From Parasedimentitalea huanghaiensis (GTDB lineage Bacteria; Pseudomonadota; Alphaproteobacteria; Rhodobacterales; Rhodobacteraceae): DNA of 64,000 nt. The position numbers and the translations under genes were made by a program. Below, in pieces: positions 1 through 8,837 of this stretch. Where the stretch lies: contig NZ_WQLV01000002.1 in the NCBI RefSeq assembly GCF_009753675.1, forward strand, positions 62,001 through 126,000. The letters run 5' to 3'. Under the pieces are notes generated by a model that saw only the letters and a program-made list of their open reading frames with translations, was not told where the DNA came from and ran no database searches. The first letter of the stretch is position 1, and each line of letters begins with the position of its first letter.

Positions 1-852
1 CAGGTCGATCTGGGTGCGGTCGCCGGTAATCACCATACGTGATCCTTCACCAAGCCTGGTGAGGAACATTTTCATCTGCATGGTGGTGGCGTTTTGTGCC
101 TCATCCAGAACAACATAAGCATTTGAAAGGGTTCTCCCGCGCATAAATGCCAGTGGTGCGATTTCAATCCGCTTTTCTTCCAACAGTTTGGCCAATTGCT
201 TACTGGGGAGGAAATCGTTCAGCGCATCGTAGAGCGGCTGCATGTATGGGTCGACTTTGTCTTTCATGTCGCCGGGCAAATAGCCCAGCTTTTCGCCGGC
301 CTCGACCGCTGGGCGCGATAGAATAATTTTGTCCACATGCCCGGTAATGAACATGGAGACACCCACAGCAACAGCCAGATAGGTTTTACCAGTACCGGCA
401 GGGCCGATACCAAAGGCCAGTTCATGAGCAAACAGCGACTGGACATAAGCCTTTTGTGCGTCTGTGCGGGGTTCGACCAGTTTTTTGCGGGTCTTGATCT
501 CGACGTTTCCGCCTTTGAACATTTCCAACTGATCACCGGGAGATTTTTCCTGACTGGGCGCCATCCGCAATTCGCGATCTACATCGCCGTGTTCAACCAC
601 CCGGCCGCCTTCCAACCGCTGATACAACGCCTGTAAAATCTCTGCCGCACGTTCCTTGGCATCCGCAGGTCCAATGAGTCGTAACTGATTGCCACGACGG
701 ACAATCTGTATCTCTAGCTTTTTTTCGATATCAGCCAAGTTGCGATCATATTCACCGCACAGATCTATCAGCAGGCGATTGTCGGGAAATTCCAGCAGTA
801 CATCCAGATCTGAGGGTTGGTCTTCTGTTGGGTTCAGGATGCCAAGGGCCAA
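1..852 (-). CDS. phoH: PhoH family P-loop ATPase (partial, 3' end outside window)
   Basis: Cytosolic PhoH-family ATPase, a family linked to RNA metabolism and usually encoded next to ybeY and miaB in proteobacteria. 284 codons are visible; the C-terminus lies beyond the window edge. Seen: an N-terminal KH-like segment (about residues 25-90), Walker A GPAGTGKT near residue 147, and VVLDEAQNAT (Walker B-like) close to the edge. The frame is open back to a stop at 874-876 and has no ATG before the conserved N-terminus. TTG at 850-852 with AGGAG 6 nt upstream is the best start. A terminator at 945-971 separates it from the upstream genes on the same strand, so it probably has its own promoter in 853-944. 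The family call is firm; the start is inferred. Confidence 0.9.
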   Translation of the reverse strand, partial: MALGILNPTEDQPSDLDVLLEFPDNRLLIDLCGEYDRNLADIEKKLEIQIVRRGNQLRLIGPADAKERAAEILQALYQRLEGGRVVEHGDVDRELRMAPSQEKSPGDQLEMFKGGNVEIKTRKKLVEPRTDAQKAYVQSLFAHELAFGIGPAGTGKTYLAVAVGVSMFITGHVDKIILSRPAVEAGEKLGYLPGDMKDKVDPYMQPLYDALNDFLPSKQLAKLLEEKRIEIAPLAFMRGRTLSNAYVVLDEAQNATTMQMKMFLTRLGEGSRMVITGDRTQIDL

Positions 853-944
853 ACTGATCTCCTGTTTTGGGCGTTACCTTTATACTGTGACTCTGCGTGA
901 GCCGGGGTGCAAGCACCAGCGCGGTATTTTTACACAATTGAGAC

Positions 945-971
945 AAAAACGGCCGCCTATAGGGGCGGCCG
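945..971 (-). terminator. Rho-independent terminator after the lipoprotein gene
   Basis: On the minus strand an 8-bp perfect stem CGGCCGCC/GGCGGCCG with loop CCTATA is followed directly by TTTTT. It lies 25 nt past the stop of the small lipoprotein gene and upstream of phoH, so it closes the lipoprotein/OmpA transcript. Confidence 0.85.
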
Positions 972-995
972 CTTAAAGATCAATGCCAAACAAGA

Positions 996-1301
996 CTACA
1001 GCGCGTCAGGGAAAGAAGATCCGCTTTTATATGGGCCAGTAGCGGTATTACGTGGCAACTCACTGTTACAGACGGGTTTGCCATCAGGCGTGCGGCGCAG
1101 ATCGGCGTAGCCTTCAAGGCCATCGTCGATCAACCAGTGTTCACAGCCTTGGGGATCAACCCAGATCCCAGCCTGCATCCGAGACAGATCGCCAGAACTG
1201 GCATCACCAAAATGCTGGTCAACAGTTTTATTGCCTGTCTCAGAACAAGCGGACAACATAGCTACAGCAGCGACAAGCGCAGCGGCTTTGGACATTTGCA
1301 T
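996..1301 (-). CDS. small lipoprotein with a WVDPxGCEHW domain
   Basis: 101-residue predicted lipoprotein of unknown function. The N-terminus is a short hydrophobic signal ending in the lipobox LSAC (Cys20), so lipidation and an envelope location are expected. The mature part carries IWVDPQGCEHWLIDDG followed by EGY and TPDGKPVC, with two conserved Cys that could pair. The same block occurs in the OmpA-family protein encoded 12 nt upstream, so the two are cotranscribed and share a domain. The ATG at 1301 has GGGAGAG at good spacing. I do not recognise a named family. A role beside the OmpA-like protein at the outer membrane or peptidoglycan is inferred from context. Confidence 0.75.
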   Translation of the reverse strand: MQMSKAAALVAAVAMLSACSETGNKTVDQHFGDASSGDLSRMQAGIWVDPQGCEHWLIDDGLEGYADLRRTPDGKPVCNSELPRNTATGPYKSGSSFPDAL

Positions 1302-1313
1302 GAGTTCTCTCCC

Positions 1314-1880
1314 TCAGCGCAGGCAATAAATTTCAACACGGCGGTTCTTCGCCATGTTAGCGGCACTGGTGTTCGGCACGGCAGGATCGCGTTCACCATA
1401 GGCACGGACGTCGGCGATACGCGCTCCGACTGAGCTACCAACCCGCGCAACTGCATTTGCACGCCGTTCAGACAGGCGGATGTTATACTCGTCGGATGCC
1501 CGACTATCGGTATGGCCGACAATGACGAAGGTACGCGCATTGGCTGTCTTAAAGAACTCTTGCAGACGTTGCTTGCCGGCAGCATTAATTGAATGCCGGT
1601 CAGTCGCAAAGAACTGATCGGTGGGCATAACGCCGCAAATGTTACCACGGCGGCACACAGGTTTGCCATCTGGCGTCACATGGGGCGACATGAAGCCTTC
1701 GGCACCGTCATCCATCACCCAGTGCTCACAACCATCCGGGTCAACCCAGATCGTTGGCACATAGCGTTCCCCTACAACAGTTCGTGTTTGTTGCGCCTGC
1801 ACCGGCGCGGTCAACAGCCCCAGGGTGGTCGCGACAGCGGCCAGCGTGGCAAGTGCACCCTTCGCTTTGAAATTCAACAC
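1314..1880 (-). CDS. OmpA-family envelope protein with N-terminal WVDPxGCEHW domain
   Basis: About 188 residues. The GTG at 1878-1880, with AAGGA upstream, gives a typical signal peptide ending APVQA; the longer frame starting at 1943 would put 21 non-signal residues in front of it. The mature protein has the block TIWVDPDGCEHWVMDDG...TPDGKPVC, then a C-terminal OmpA-like peptidoglycan-binding domain with FVIVGHTDSRASDEYN, LSERRANAV and NRRVEIYC. Such proteins tether the outer membrane to peptidoglycan. It has no beta-barrel domain. It leads a two-gene unit with the small lipoprotein, which repeats the N-terminal block. Confidence 0.8.
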   Translation of the reverse strand: MLNFKAKGALATLAAVATTLGLLTAPVQAQQTRTVVGERYVPTIWVDPDGCEHWVMDDGAEGFMSPHVTPDGKPVCRRGNICGVMPTDQFFATDRHSINAAGKQRLQEFFKTANARTFVIVGHTDSRASDEYNIRLSERRANAVARVGSSVGARIADVRAYGERDPAVPNTSAANMAKNRRVEIYCLR

Positions 1881-2130
1881 AACGAGATATCCTTCACCTA
1901 AGTTCCCCCACAACGCCGCAAAGCCCCACAACGCGACGCGCACAATAAATATATTCTACCCAACTTTTAGACATTTAACCTGCGTATTCATATGCTTTAC
2001 AAATTAAATTATGCCAGATCCCTGAACACTCAAGCGTTTTTGGGCGGATTGTGTTCAATTTAACTCCTTAATCCAGCATTACCTCTTAAAGGAGGGCCGC
2101 CCATCAATTGATTTCTCATAGGCGAGTCTC

Positions 2131-3453
2131 TCAACGGATAAGCTCACCCGCCAGCGAATTGGTTGAAGAGGCCATGATGCGCACCCGTGCCAGATCGCCA
2201 ACCTCTCTATTGCAGTCAGACACATGAACCGAATGCAGGTAGTCTGATTTGCCAACCATCTGCCCCGACAAACGGCCAGGCTTCTCGAGCAAGACACCGA
2301 CTTCGCGCCCAACCATGCTTTCTTGGATCTCACGCTGCTGTCGACTCAACAAGGCTTGCAAGCGCTGCAACCGTTCGGAAGCTTCTGCATCATCGACCTG
2401 AGGCCTTTCTGCAGCGGGCGTCCCCGGCCGGGTAGAGTATTTAAAGGAGTAGGCAGTGCCGTATTTAACCTCTGCGATCAAATCCAATGTCGCCTGGAAA
2501 TCCGCCTCGGTCTCTTCTGGGAAGCCAACGATGAAATCACCGGACAACAAGATATCCGGCCGCGCGGCTCTGATTTTTTCCACCACACGCAGGTAACTCT
2601 CGGCTGTATGACTGCGGTTCATCCGTTTGAGGATCTTGTCAGATCCCGACTGCACCGGCAGATGCAGATAGGGCATCAGTTTGGTACATGTGCCATGCGC
2701 CTCGATCAGGTCGTCCATCATGTCGTTGGGGTGCGAGGTGGTAAAGCGGATCCGCTCCAACCCGTCGACCTTATCCAACTGCCAGATCAACTGCGCCAGT
2801 GTCAGGTCTCCGTTTTCACCGGCGCCGTGATAGGCATTGACGTTTTGCCCCAACAGGGTGATCTCGCGCACGCCCCGCTCAACCAGATCACGCGCCTCTG
2901 TCAAAATACGATCTGCCGGGCGCGAAACTTCGGCACCACGGGTATACGGCACCACGCAGAAAGCACAGAACTTGTCACATCCTTCCTGAACGGTCAGAAA
3001 AGCGGTCGGGCCACGCTTGGCCTTTGGGCGGCTTTTTAGCTTTTCGAATTTGTCTTCTTCCGGAAAATCTGTGTCGAGCGCCTTTTCTCCCTGCCGGATC
3101 TTAGTCTCCATTTCCGGCAGCCGGTGATAGCTTTGCGGACCAACCACCAGATCCACCATTGGCTGGCGGCGCATGATCTCCTGACCTTCGGCCTGTGCCA
3201 CACAGCCAGCAACACCAATTTTCAAATCGGGCTTGGCCGCCTTCAATCCCTTAAAACGGCCTAATTCAGAATAGATTTTTTCGGCCGCTTTTTCGCGAAT
3301 GTGGCAGGTATTCAGCAGGATCATATCCGCATCATCGGCGGTTTTGGCTTCCACATACCCCTTCTCGCCCAGCGCTTCGGCCATGCGCTCGCTGTCATAG
3401 ACATTCATCTGACAGCCATAAGTCTTGATAAACAGCTTCTTCGGGGCGCTCAT
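2131..3453 (-). CDS. miaB: tRNA-2-methylthio-N6-isopentenyladenosine37 synthase MiaB
   Basis: 440-residue radical-SAM methylthiotransferase that converts i6A37 to ms2i6A37 in tRNAs reading UNN codons. The order of parts is normal: an N-terminal UPF0004 domain with cluster-ligand Cys14 (TYGCQMN), Cys50 ([11 protein letters not shown]) and Cys84 ([10 protein letters not shown]); a radical-SAM core with CxxxCxxC at Cys159/163/166 ([10 protein letters not shown]); and a C-terminal TRAM domain (about 370-437). The length is typical. It lies upstream of the OmpA/lipoprotein pair and phoH on the same strand; miaB-phoH proximity is common in alphaproteobacteria, and here the two envelope genes sit between them. 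Confidence 0.97.
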   Translation of the reverse strand: MSAPKKLFIKTYGCQMNVYDSERMAEALGEKGYVEAKTADDADMILLNTCHIREKAAEKIYSELGRFKGLKAAKPDLKIGVAGCVAQAEGQEIMRRQPMVDLVVGPQSYHRLPEMETKIRQGEKALDTDFPEEDKFEKLKSRPKAKRGPTAFLTVQEGCDKFCAFCVVPYTRGAEVSRPADRILTEARDLVERGVREITLLGQNVNAYHGAGENGDLTLAQLIWQLDKVDGLERIRFTTSHPNDMMDDLIEAHGTCTKLMPYLHLPVQSGSDKILKRMNRSHTAESYLRVVEKIRAARPDILLSGDFIVGFPEETEADFQATLDLIAEVKYGTAYSFKYSTRPGTPAAERPQVDDAEASERLQRLQALLSRQQREIQESMVGREVGVLLEKPGRLSGQMVGKSDYLHSVHVSDCNREVGDLARVRIMASSTNSLAGELIR

Positions 3454-3578
3454 TAGGTCAGCCTTTCAGCACGGGAGGGAAGTAGCCGCCTGCCATAAGG
3501 GCAAAAGCGACTGCTTGCAATGCCGGCGCAATTAACCGATTTTGACACAAAACGCCAGTACGGCAGGGACAAGCAGGC

Positions 3579-4448
3579 ATGATGTACACTTCGCTGGATG
3601 ATTTTATTGACCAAAGCAAAGACCTGCTGGTCAAAGGGCCGGTGGCTCTGATCTTCGTAGAAGATGAAGTCGAAATTGCCACCACCCTGCGCCACCATCT
3701 ACAAACGGGCTTCAACACTGTACTCGCGCTGATGCCGGATGCTTTCGATCTGCCCAAAGACATCATGTCCAAGGTACACCGCATACCCTATGATGCAACT
3801 CGGCCACAGGCGGTGTTTAACGCAGTTAACAAAGTCATCTCCGCAGCAGAGCCCGGGTGCTGGCTCTACTACTGCTACAACGCCGAATACCTGTTCTACC
3901 CATTCTGCGAGACACGCAGCATAGCCGAAATGCTTAGTTTTCACACCGAAGAACGTCGTGAGGCAATGTTGACCTATGTGATCGACCTCTACGCTGGGGA
4001 TCTGCAGGCCACGCCCAGCGCAGTCTCACTGGAACAGGCCTATCTGGATAAGTCCGGCTATTACGCCCAGGCGCGGCCAGACCCGGAGACGGGTCACCCC
4101 CGTGACCGGCAGCTTGATTTTTTTGGGGGGGTGCGCTGGCGTTACGAAGAACATATCCCTCAGAGCAGCCGCAAGATCGACCGAATTTCACTCTTTCGCG
4201 CCAAAGCGAACCTGAATCTTTTGCCTGATCACCGCTTTGACGATCAGGAATACAATACCTACGCCTGCCCCTGGCATCACAACCTGACGGCTGCAGTCTG
4301 CTCCTTCAGAACGGCCAAAGCACTAAAGCGAAACCCAGGATCTTCGTTTGATATCGACAGTTTCCGCTGGCACAACTCGACCCCGTTTGAATGGCACTCG
4401 CGTCAGTTGCTGGATTTGGGATTGATGGAACCGGGCCAGTGGTTCTAA
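3579..4448 (+). CDS. conserved protein, possible glycosyltransferase family 2-like
   Basis: 289 residues, divergent from miaB. There is no signal peptide or membrane segment. The opening VALIFVEDEVEIATTLRHHL resembles the first beta-alpha unit of GT-A enzymes that read a 'nxE' motif, and SSRKIDRISLFRA and YACPWHHNLTA are distinctive blocks in the middle and C-terminal half. I do not recognise a characterised member; the glycosyltransferase idea rests on weak resemblance. ATG codons at 3579 and 3582 are both possible. An unusual T7-G7 run (4118-4131) lies in the coding sequence but the frame stays open across it. A repeat-borne hairpin at 4520-4532 lies downstream. Confidence 0.6.
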   Translation: MMYTSLDDFIDQSKDLLVKGPVALIFVEDEVEIATTLRHHLQTGFNTVLALMPDAFDLPKDIMSKVHRIPYDATRPQAVFNAVNKVISAAEPGCWLYYCYNAEYLFYPFCETRSIAEMLSFHTEERREAMLTYVIDLYAGDLQATPSAVSLEQAYLDKSGYYAQARPDPETGHPRDRQLDFFGGVRWRYEEHIPQSSRKIDRISLFRAKANLNLLPDHRFDDQEYNTYACPWHHNLTAAVCSFRTAKALKRNPGSSFDIDSFRWHNSTPFEWHSRQLLDLGLMEPGQWF

Positions 4449-4474
4449 AACGCCACTACTACTCAGATCCGGTC

Positions 4475-4540
4475 TTCATCTAGCCCTAAATATCCCGGGG
4501 GAGCCGCCCAAAGGGTGGCGGGGCAGCGCCCCCATTTTTG
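4475..4540 (+). repeat. dispersed TTCATCTAGCC element acting as terminator, copy 1
   Basis: Starts with TTCATCTAGCC, then two variable bases, then AAATATCCCGGGG (4475-4500), and ends in a hairpin GGGGC-AGC-GCCCC (4520-4532) followed by ATTTTT. A second copy lies on the minus strand at 25962-26005; the first 26 nt match at 24 positions. Both copies sit just after the stop of a gene read in the same direction, so the element probably ends transcription. Confidence 0.65.
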
Positions 4541-4541
4541 T

Positions 4542-5339
4542 TCAACGCTGCAGTAACATCGGAAACCAATCTTGGCGCAGCCGTTGACCTGGTACCATCT
4601 CATGCCCCGGATAAGGCGGCGATGTGGGGCCCGGGCGCTCAACATAGCGTGCATCATCCCCCACTAAGCGCAGCGAAAACGCGCGACGGCGGGATTTGCT
4701 CGTATTGCCACGCGCCCCGTGCAGAGTTTTAAAATTAAACGCGACCGCATCACCGGGCTGCATTGGGTATTCAAGCACCGTCATGCCCTCGGCATCAGGA
4801 TCCGGGACAGGCATGTACTGCCCATCATCGGCAAAGAAATCCTGCTCTGACACCCAACGCGTTGGCAACACCTCTTTTTCCCACCTATGTGACCCGGCAA
4901 CACAGCGCAGCGCCGCATTGGTCACCTCGTCGAGCGGCGACCAGAAGCTAATGGTCTGTTGTCCTTCGACGAAATAATACGGCCCATCCTGATGCCAGGG
5001 CGTCGCCATAGAGGTCCCCGGCTCTTTGACCAACACATGATCATGGAACATCTGTACGGACTTGGATCCCATCAGATCTGCAGCGACCTCAGCCACCGGT
5101 GAGGTTTCTATTGCGTCTTTGAACTCACTTATCCGGGTCCAATTGCAATAGTCGTCAAAGAACCTGCCGCTTTCGCCCGCCTTGTCGTTGTTCGACGCAT
5201 AGGGACCAGGATCTTCCATGTTAACCGCCACGCCAGCGCGGAGCTGCTCCACCTGATTGGCAAACAGCCCACGGATCAACACGACCCCGTCACGTTGATA
5301 CTGGTCGATGTGGTCCTGAGTGATGAGAGGGTGAACCAT
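4542..5339 (-). CDS. phytanoyl-CoA dioxygenase (PhyH) family protein
   Basis: 265-residue Fe(II)/2-oxoglutarate-dependent oxygenase. The 2-His-1-carboxylate facial triad is visible: His116 and Asp118 in TPWHQDGPYYF and the distal His207 in FKTLHGARGN; the following Arg-rich stretch (SKSRRRAFSLRL) fits 2-oxoglutarate binding. Length and motif order match bacterial PhyH enzymes that hydroxylate small molecules. The substrate cannot be read from sequence. It is divergent from a LysR regulator that starts 97 nt away, which suggests direct regulation by that protein. Confidence 0.88.
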   Translation of the reverse strand: MVHPLITQDHIDQYQRDGVVLIRGLFANQVEQLRAGVAVNMEDPGPYASNNDKAGESGRFFDDYCNWTRISEFKDAIETSPVAEVAADLMGSKSVQMFHDHVLVKEPGTSMATPWHQDGPYYFVEGQQTISFWSPLDEVTNAALRCVAGSHRWEKEVLPTRWVSEQDFFADDGQYMPVPDPDAEGMTVLEYPMQPGDAVAFNFKTLHGARGNTSKSRRRAFSLRLVGDDARYVERPGPTSPPYPGHEMVPGQRLRQDWFPMLLQR

Positions 5340-5392
5340 GGTGGGCTCCTTTAACTATCTGGTTTGTCCTTGCCTGCAACCTGCCCCGCCAG

Positions 5393-5415
5393 ACATATGC
5401 TTTCAAATAATATGT
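5393..5415. promoter_or_regulatory. candidate LysR operator between PhyH gene and lysR
   Basis: Inverted repeat ACATAT-11 nt-ATATGT in the 97-nt divergent intergenic region. It fits the T-N11-A type boxes bound by LysR proteins. Position and symmetry only; binding is inferred. Confidence 0.4.
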
Positions 5416-5436
5416 TTTAACTATACCCTTAATCTC

Positions 5437-6345
5437 ATGTTATACCTCACCCTACGCCACTATGAATATGTTGCAGGTGTTGCCCAGCACGGTGGGCTGA
5501 CAGCTGCAGCTGAGGCCCTGCACGTCAGCCAGCCTGCTCTGTCGACTGCGCTGGCTCGAATCGAAGAGCACTTGGGACACTCCTTGTTTCTACGCCGTCG
5601 CGGTGCCGCCCTGATATTGACCCCACAGGGGCGTGACTTTGCGGCCCGAGCACAAACTCTGCTTGATCAGGCGGCATTACTGGAAAACCCGACGTTGCCC
5701 CTCAAAAGCGCGCAGCCTCTTTGTTTTGGCTGCTTCTCCGACCTCGCGCCCTTTTTACTAGCTCCAGCTCTCAGAACCCTACGTGCGGCCCTTCCCGGAC
5801 ACCGCATCGATTTTCGGGCTGATCCCTTCGATCCGCTGATCTCGGCATTGGGCAAAAGCGAAATAGATCTGGCTATCAGCTACGACCTTGGCCTGGATGC
5901 CAGCTTCAACCGCACTGAACTCTGCCGTCTCACACCAAATGCATTGGCGACCCCCGACCACCCTGTTTCGGTGCAAGCCTCTGTTACACTGGCTGAACTG
6001 GCCCAGTTTCCGCTGACACTGTCACATGAAGGGCTGTCCGTGCAGCACATGTTATCCTTGTTTAAGGCACAGGGTCTGATGCCAAAAATCGCCCATCGCG
6101 CAGCATCGCTAGAATTGCTCAGAAGCCTTGCTGCCAACGGCGAGGGCATTGGGATTAGCTACAGCTTGCCACCCGGGTCACTCAGCTATGACGGCAAACC
6201 GCTCAAGGCGATCCCCATCTCCGACCCAGAAGCGCGTGAACCCATCGTTCTGATCAGTCATGGTCAGATGCCAAAAGACAGCCCACTTGGCGTCGCTTTG
6301 TCTGCATTGTCCAAAGAGTTGCCAAAATACCTGGCGTCCCGTTAG
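5437..6345 (+). CDS. LysR family transcriptional regulator
   Basis: 302 residues from ATG 5437. The frame extends upstream to 5338, but that part is Cys/Pro-rich and unlike LysR proteins, while MLYLTLRHYEYV is a normal N-terminus. The winged HTH is clear (GGLTAAAEALHVSQPALSTALARI... split over residues 20-45), followed by a substrate-binding domain of the periplasmic-binding fold (about 90-295). Divergent to the PhyH dioxygenase, its probable target. It is followed, convergently, by irr with only 7 nt between stops. Confidence 0.9.
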   Translation: MLYLTLRHYEYVAGVAQHGGLTAAAEALHVSQPALSTALARIEEHLGHSLFLRRRGAALILTPQGRDFAARAQTLLDQAALLENPTLPLKSAQPLCFGCFSDLAPFLLAPALRTLRAALPGHRIDFRADPFDPLISALGKSEIDLAISYDLGLDASFNRTELCRLTPNALATPDHPVSVQASVTLAELAQFPLTLSHEGLSVQHMLSLFKAQGLMPKIAHRAASLELLRSLAANGEGIGISYSLPPGSLSYDGKPLKAIPISDPEAREPIVLISHGQMPKDSPLGVALSALSKELPKYLASR

Positions 6346-6352
6346 CTTTGCG

Positions 6353-6784
6353 TCAAACCCTGCGCAGGCGGATCACCACATCAACCGAGGCAATCTCAAC
6401 CCCGTCTGGGGCCTTGGGCAATCGCTGTATCACCAGTTGATCCGCCGGAGCATCCGATAGCCGCCCTTCGTCTTCCCAGAAGAAATGAGGGTGATCATGG
6501 GTGTTGGTGTCAAAATAGCTCTTAGAGCCATCAACGGTAATTTCCTGCAACACCCCTGCCTCACAAAATGCGCGCAGCGTATTGTAGACGGTTGCAAGGG
6601 AAACCGCAGCGCCCTCGGTCTGCGCTGAGTCAAACAGGCTTTCGGCGGTGACATGGCGGTGATTGCCATCGCCGACCAGTAGCTCTGCCAACGCAACCCG
6701 TTGCCGAGTCGGCCTTAGGTTGGCTGTTTCCAGCCAGTTGGTTGCGATTTTCACGCTATTTGGCGTCATCAGCAGATCCTGCAT
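6353..6784 (-). CDS. irr: Fur family iron response regulator Irr
   Basis: 143 residues. It has a Fur-type winged helix (TRQRVALAELL, AESLFDSAQ, VSLATVYNTLRAF) and a dimerisation/metal region with the His cluster NTHDHPHFFWEDEG (about residues 94-107) that marks Irr proteins. In Rhizobiales and Rhodobacterales, Irr represses or activates iron genes when haem is limiting. It is divergent from fabA, a neighbourhood I recall as usual for Rhodobacterales. The start could also be Met6 (MTPNSVKIA). The N-terminal haem regulatory Cys-Pro motif of Bradyrhizobium Irr is absent. Confidence 0.88.
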   Translation of the reverse strand: MQDLLMTPNSVKIATNWLETANLRPTRQRVALAELLVGDGNHRHVTAESLFDSAQTEGAAVSLATVYNTLRAFCEAGVLQEITVDGSKSYFDTNTHDHPHFFWEDEGRLSDAPADQLVIQRLPKAPDGVEIASVDVVIRLRRV

Positions 6785-6822
6785 CGTGTTGCTGCCTGCA
6801 TATATAGGGGAAAGTCACCCCC

Positions 6823-6838
6823 AATTTCAAATGAAATT
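6823..6838. promoter_or_regulatory. inverted repeat in the irr-fabA divergent region
   Basis: Perfect dyad AATTTCA-AA-TGAAATT about 40 nt upstream of irr and 120 nt upstream of fabA. The AT-rich palindrome looks like a Fur-superfamily or other dimeric regulator site, possibly Irr autoregulation. It is not an exact match to a consensus I can cite. Confidence 0.35.
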
Positions 6839-6957
6839 CATTCGCAACTACGCTGAACCACTTGCCTCACGCACTCGACCTGCACTTGCAGGACCCTTTC
6901 GCAGGGTGCTACATGGACTTAACACCATTTGATATATCAGGCAGGAGATGCGCCAGT

Positions 6958-7467
6958 ATGGCCGATTACCCCAGCAGCTTTGACAAAGACGACTTGCTGA
7001 AATGTGCCCGTGGCGAGCTATTCGGCCCCGGCAATGCGCAGCTCCCTGCCCCGCCGATGCTGATGATGGACCGTATCACCGAAGTCAGCGGTGATGGCGG
7101 CGCCCACGGCAAGGGCCACATTGTGGCCGAGTTCGACATCAACCCCGAGCTGTGGTTTTTTGACTGCCACTTCCCCGGCAACCCAATCATGCCCGGCTGT
7201 CTGGGCCTTGATGGTTTGTGGCAGTTGACCGGCTTCAACCTCGGCTGGCGCGGCTGGCAGGGTCGCGGCTATGCGCTGGGTGTGGGCGAGGTCAAACTGA
7301 CCGGCATGGTCCGCCCCGAGCGCAAAATGCTGACCTACAAAATCGACTTCACCAAAGCGATCCAAACCCGCCGCCTGACCATGGGGGTCGCCGATGGCAT
7401 CGTCGAAGCCGACGGCGAAGTGATCTACGACGTCAAAGGCATGAAAGTCGCGCTCAGCGAGAGCTGA
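6958..7467 (+). CDS. fabA: 3-hydroxydecanoyl-ACP dehydratase/isomerase FabA
   Basis: 169 residues from ATG 6958 (GGAG 10 nt upstream). The frame opens at 6862, but homology begins at [14 protein letters not shown]. FabA dehydrates 3-hydroxyacyl-ACP and isomerises trans-2- to cis-3-decenoyl-ACP, starting unsaturated fatty acid synthesis in the cytosol. The catalytic His71 ([11 protein letters not shown]) and Asp85 ([10 protein letters not shown]) match the hot-dog-fold FabA active site. It is normally followed directly by fabB and fabI; here a terminator and about 2.9 kb of accessory DNA intervene. A degenerate copy of its last codons lies at 8951-9007. Confidence 0.97.
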   Translation: MADYPSSFDKDDLLKCARGELFGPGNAQLPAPPMLMMDRITEVSGDGGAHGKGHIVAEFDINPELWFFDCHFPGNPIMPGCLGLDGLWQLTGFNLGWRGWQGRGYALGVGEVKLTGMVRPERKMLTYKIDFTKAIQTRRLTMGVADGIVEADGEVIYDVKGMKVALSES

Positions 7468-7492
7468 TTGCGTCGACATATGGAGAAATTTG

Positions 7493-7519
7493 ATAGAGAG
7501 GCTCTATCGGCCTCTTTAT
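7493..7519 (+). terminator. terminator downstream of fabA
   Basis: Stem ATAGAGAGGC/GCCTCTTTAT (10 bp, one G-U), loop TCTATCG, ending in a T-rich strand. It lies 26 nt after the fabA stop. It would uncouple fabA from the distant fabB. A similar hairpin follows the fabA remnant at 9029. Confidence 0.65.
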
Positions 7520-7676
7520 TGAACCTCATTTCATTCGAAAACCCCGTTTGATTTGCCTGAAAGAGATCTTTTCTATCGTTGCCCAGAACGGATATACCTT
7601 AAAAAACTTCCTGCAAATGTCGACTTTGTTTAGCTGCCGTCTTTCACGTATTCCAACAACTTCAACGGAGAGAGTT

Positions 7677-8753
7677 ATGCACCTATTTAAGACAGCCAGC
7701 GCGGCAGCCAGTTTCGCCTTATCGGTTTTTGTTGTTACTCCCTTGGTCTCTCAAGAATTACCGTCCATCTATCCAGGCGTCACGACGCTAGGTGAGCGCA
7801 CTATCCCCGCACCAGTCGGCCTATCACCTGAGATGCTCGAAGTTGTAAAGGAACGGCAAATTCCACCGTTCATCCCAGCCCCAAATAACACCGATGATTG
7901 GCTGGAATTTCAAGCTATGTTCGACAAGGCGGGTGTAGAGCTTGGCCTTGCAGCCGTCGCCCACAACGAGGCGACTTACGAAGTAAAAGACATTGCTGGA
8001 GTGCGCACATACGTAGTCACACCAAAAAAAGTCAATGACCGCTGGGGGGATCGTGTTTTCGTCCACATCCACGGAGGAGCCTGGGTATTCGGTGGTGGCG
8101 ACAGCGCCCTTCGCGAAGCGGTATGGGCTGCAAGCGGGCTTGGTGTGAAAGTGATTTCTGTCGACTACCGTCGACCACCGCTCCATCCTTTTCCAGCCGC
8201 AATCGAAGACTCTGTAGCTGTTTGGCAAGAGATCCTCAAAACTCAGGACAACTCGCAAACAGCTCTGATAGGCACATCTGCCGGAGGCAACATTTCACTC
8301 GGCACGGTGCTCCGTCTAAAGGAACTTGGGCTACCACTTCCGGGCGCCATATTTGCAGGCACACCGTCGACGGACCTTCAGAACATCAGTGATACCTGGC
8401 GCACATTAGAGGGGTTAGATCCGCTTGGCGCGAGGAAAGAAGGAGGCGTCATTCAAGGAGCTATAGATCTCTATGTTGGCACCTCGGATCCCTCAAACCC
8501 GCTCCTATCGCCTATCAATGGCAATCTGAACGGGTTTCCACCAACTATACTCATATCAGGTACACGGGATATTCTACTAAGCGATACGGTCCGAATGCAC
8601 CGAGCCTTAAGAGGAGCTGGAGTAACCGCAGATCTCCATGTATATGATGGTCAAGCACACGCTGACTATATGCAAAACCTCCTCCGCCCCGTGCCGGAAG
8701 CTACAGATGCTCAGCGCGAATTGTACGAATTTTTTGATAGGCACTTGAAGTAA
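7677..8753 (+). CDS. exported alpha/beta hydrolase (HSL-type esterase)
   Basis: 358 residues from ATG 7677 (GGAGAGA upstream); the frame opens earlier at 7548 but the signal peptide starts here and ends near TPLVSQE, so the enzyme is probably periplasmic or secreted. It belongs to the alpha/beta_hydrolase_3 group: oxyanion motif HIHGGAW (about 130-136), nucleophile Ser201 in GTSAGG, Asp298 in SGTRDIL and His328 in GQAHADY. It probably hydrolyses a carboxylic ester; the substrate is unknown. It interrupts fabA-fabB, and base and codon use look less GC-rich than in the fab genes, so it is probably acquired DNA. Confidence 0.87.
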   Translation: MHLFKTASAAASFALSVFVVTPLVSQELPSIYPGVTTLGERTIPAPVGLSPEMLEVVKERQIPPFIPAPNNTDDWLEFQAMFDKAGVELGLAAVAHNEATYEVKDIAGVRTYVVTPKKVNDRWGDRVFVHIHGGAWVFGGGDSALREAVWAASGLGVKVISVDYRRPPLHPFPAAIEDSVAVWQEILKTQDNSQTALIGTSAGGNISLGTVLRLKELGLPLPGAIFAGTPSTDLQNISDTWRTLEGLDPLGARKEGGVIQGAIDLYVGTSDPSNPLLSPINGNLNGFPPTILISGTRDILLSDTVRMHRALRGAGVTADLHVYDGQAHADYMQNLLRPVPEATDAQRELYEFFDRHLK

Positions 8754-8837
8754 ACGAAGTTGCAACTCGATTATCACGGAACATCCGATTGCCAGCACGG
8801 CCGCTAATCGGCCTGCGGGCTCGTTCAGTGCCTCACC

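Noticed and set aside
2323-3039. 238-residue open frame on the plus strand
   Set aside because: Antisense to miaB, whose motifs are complete.
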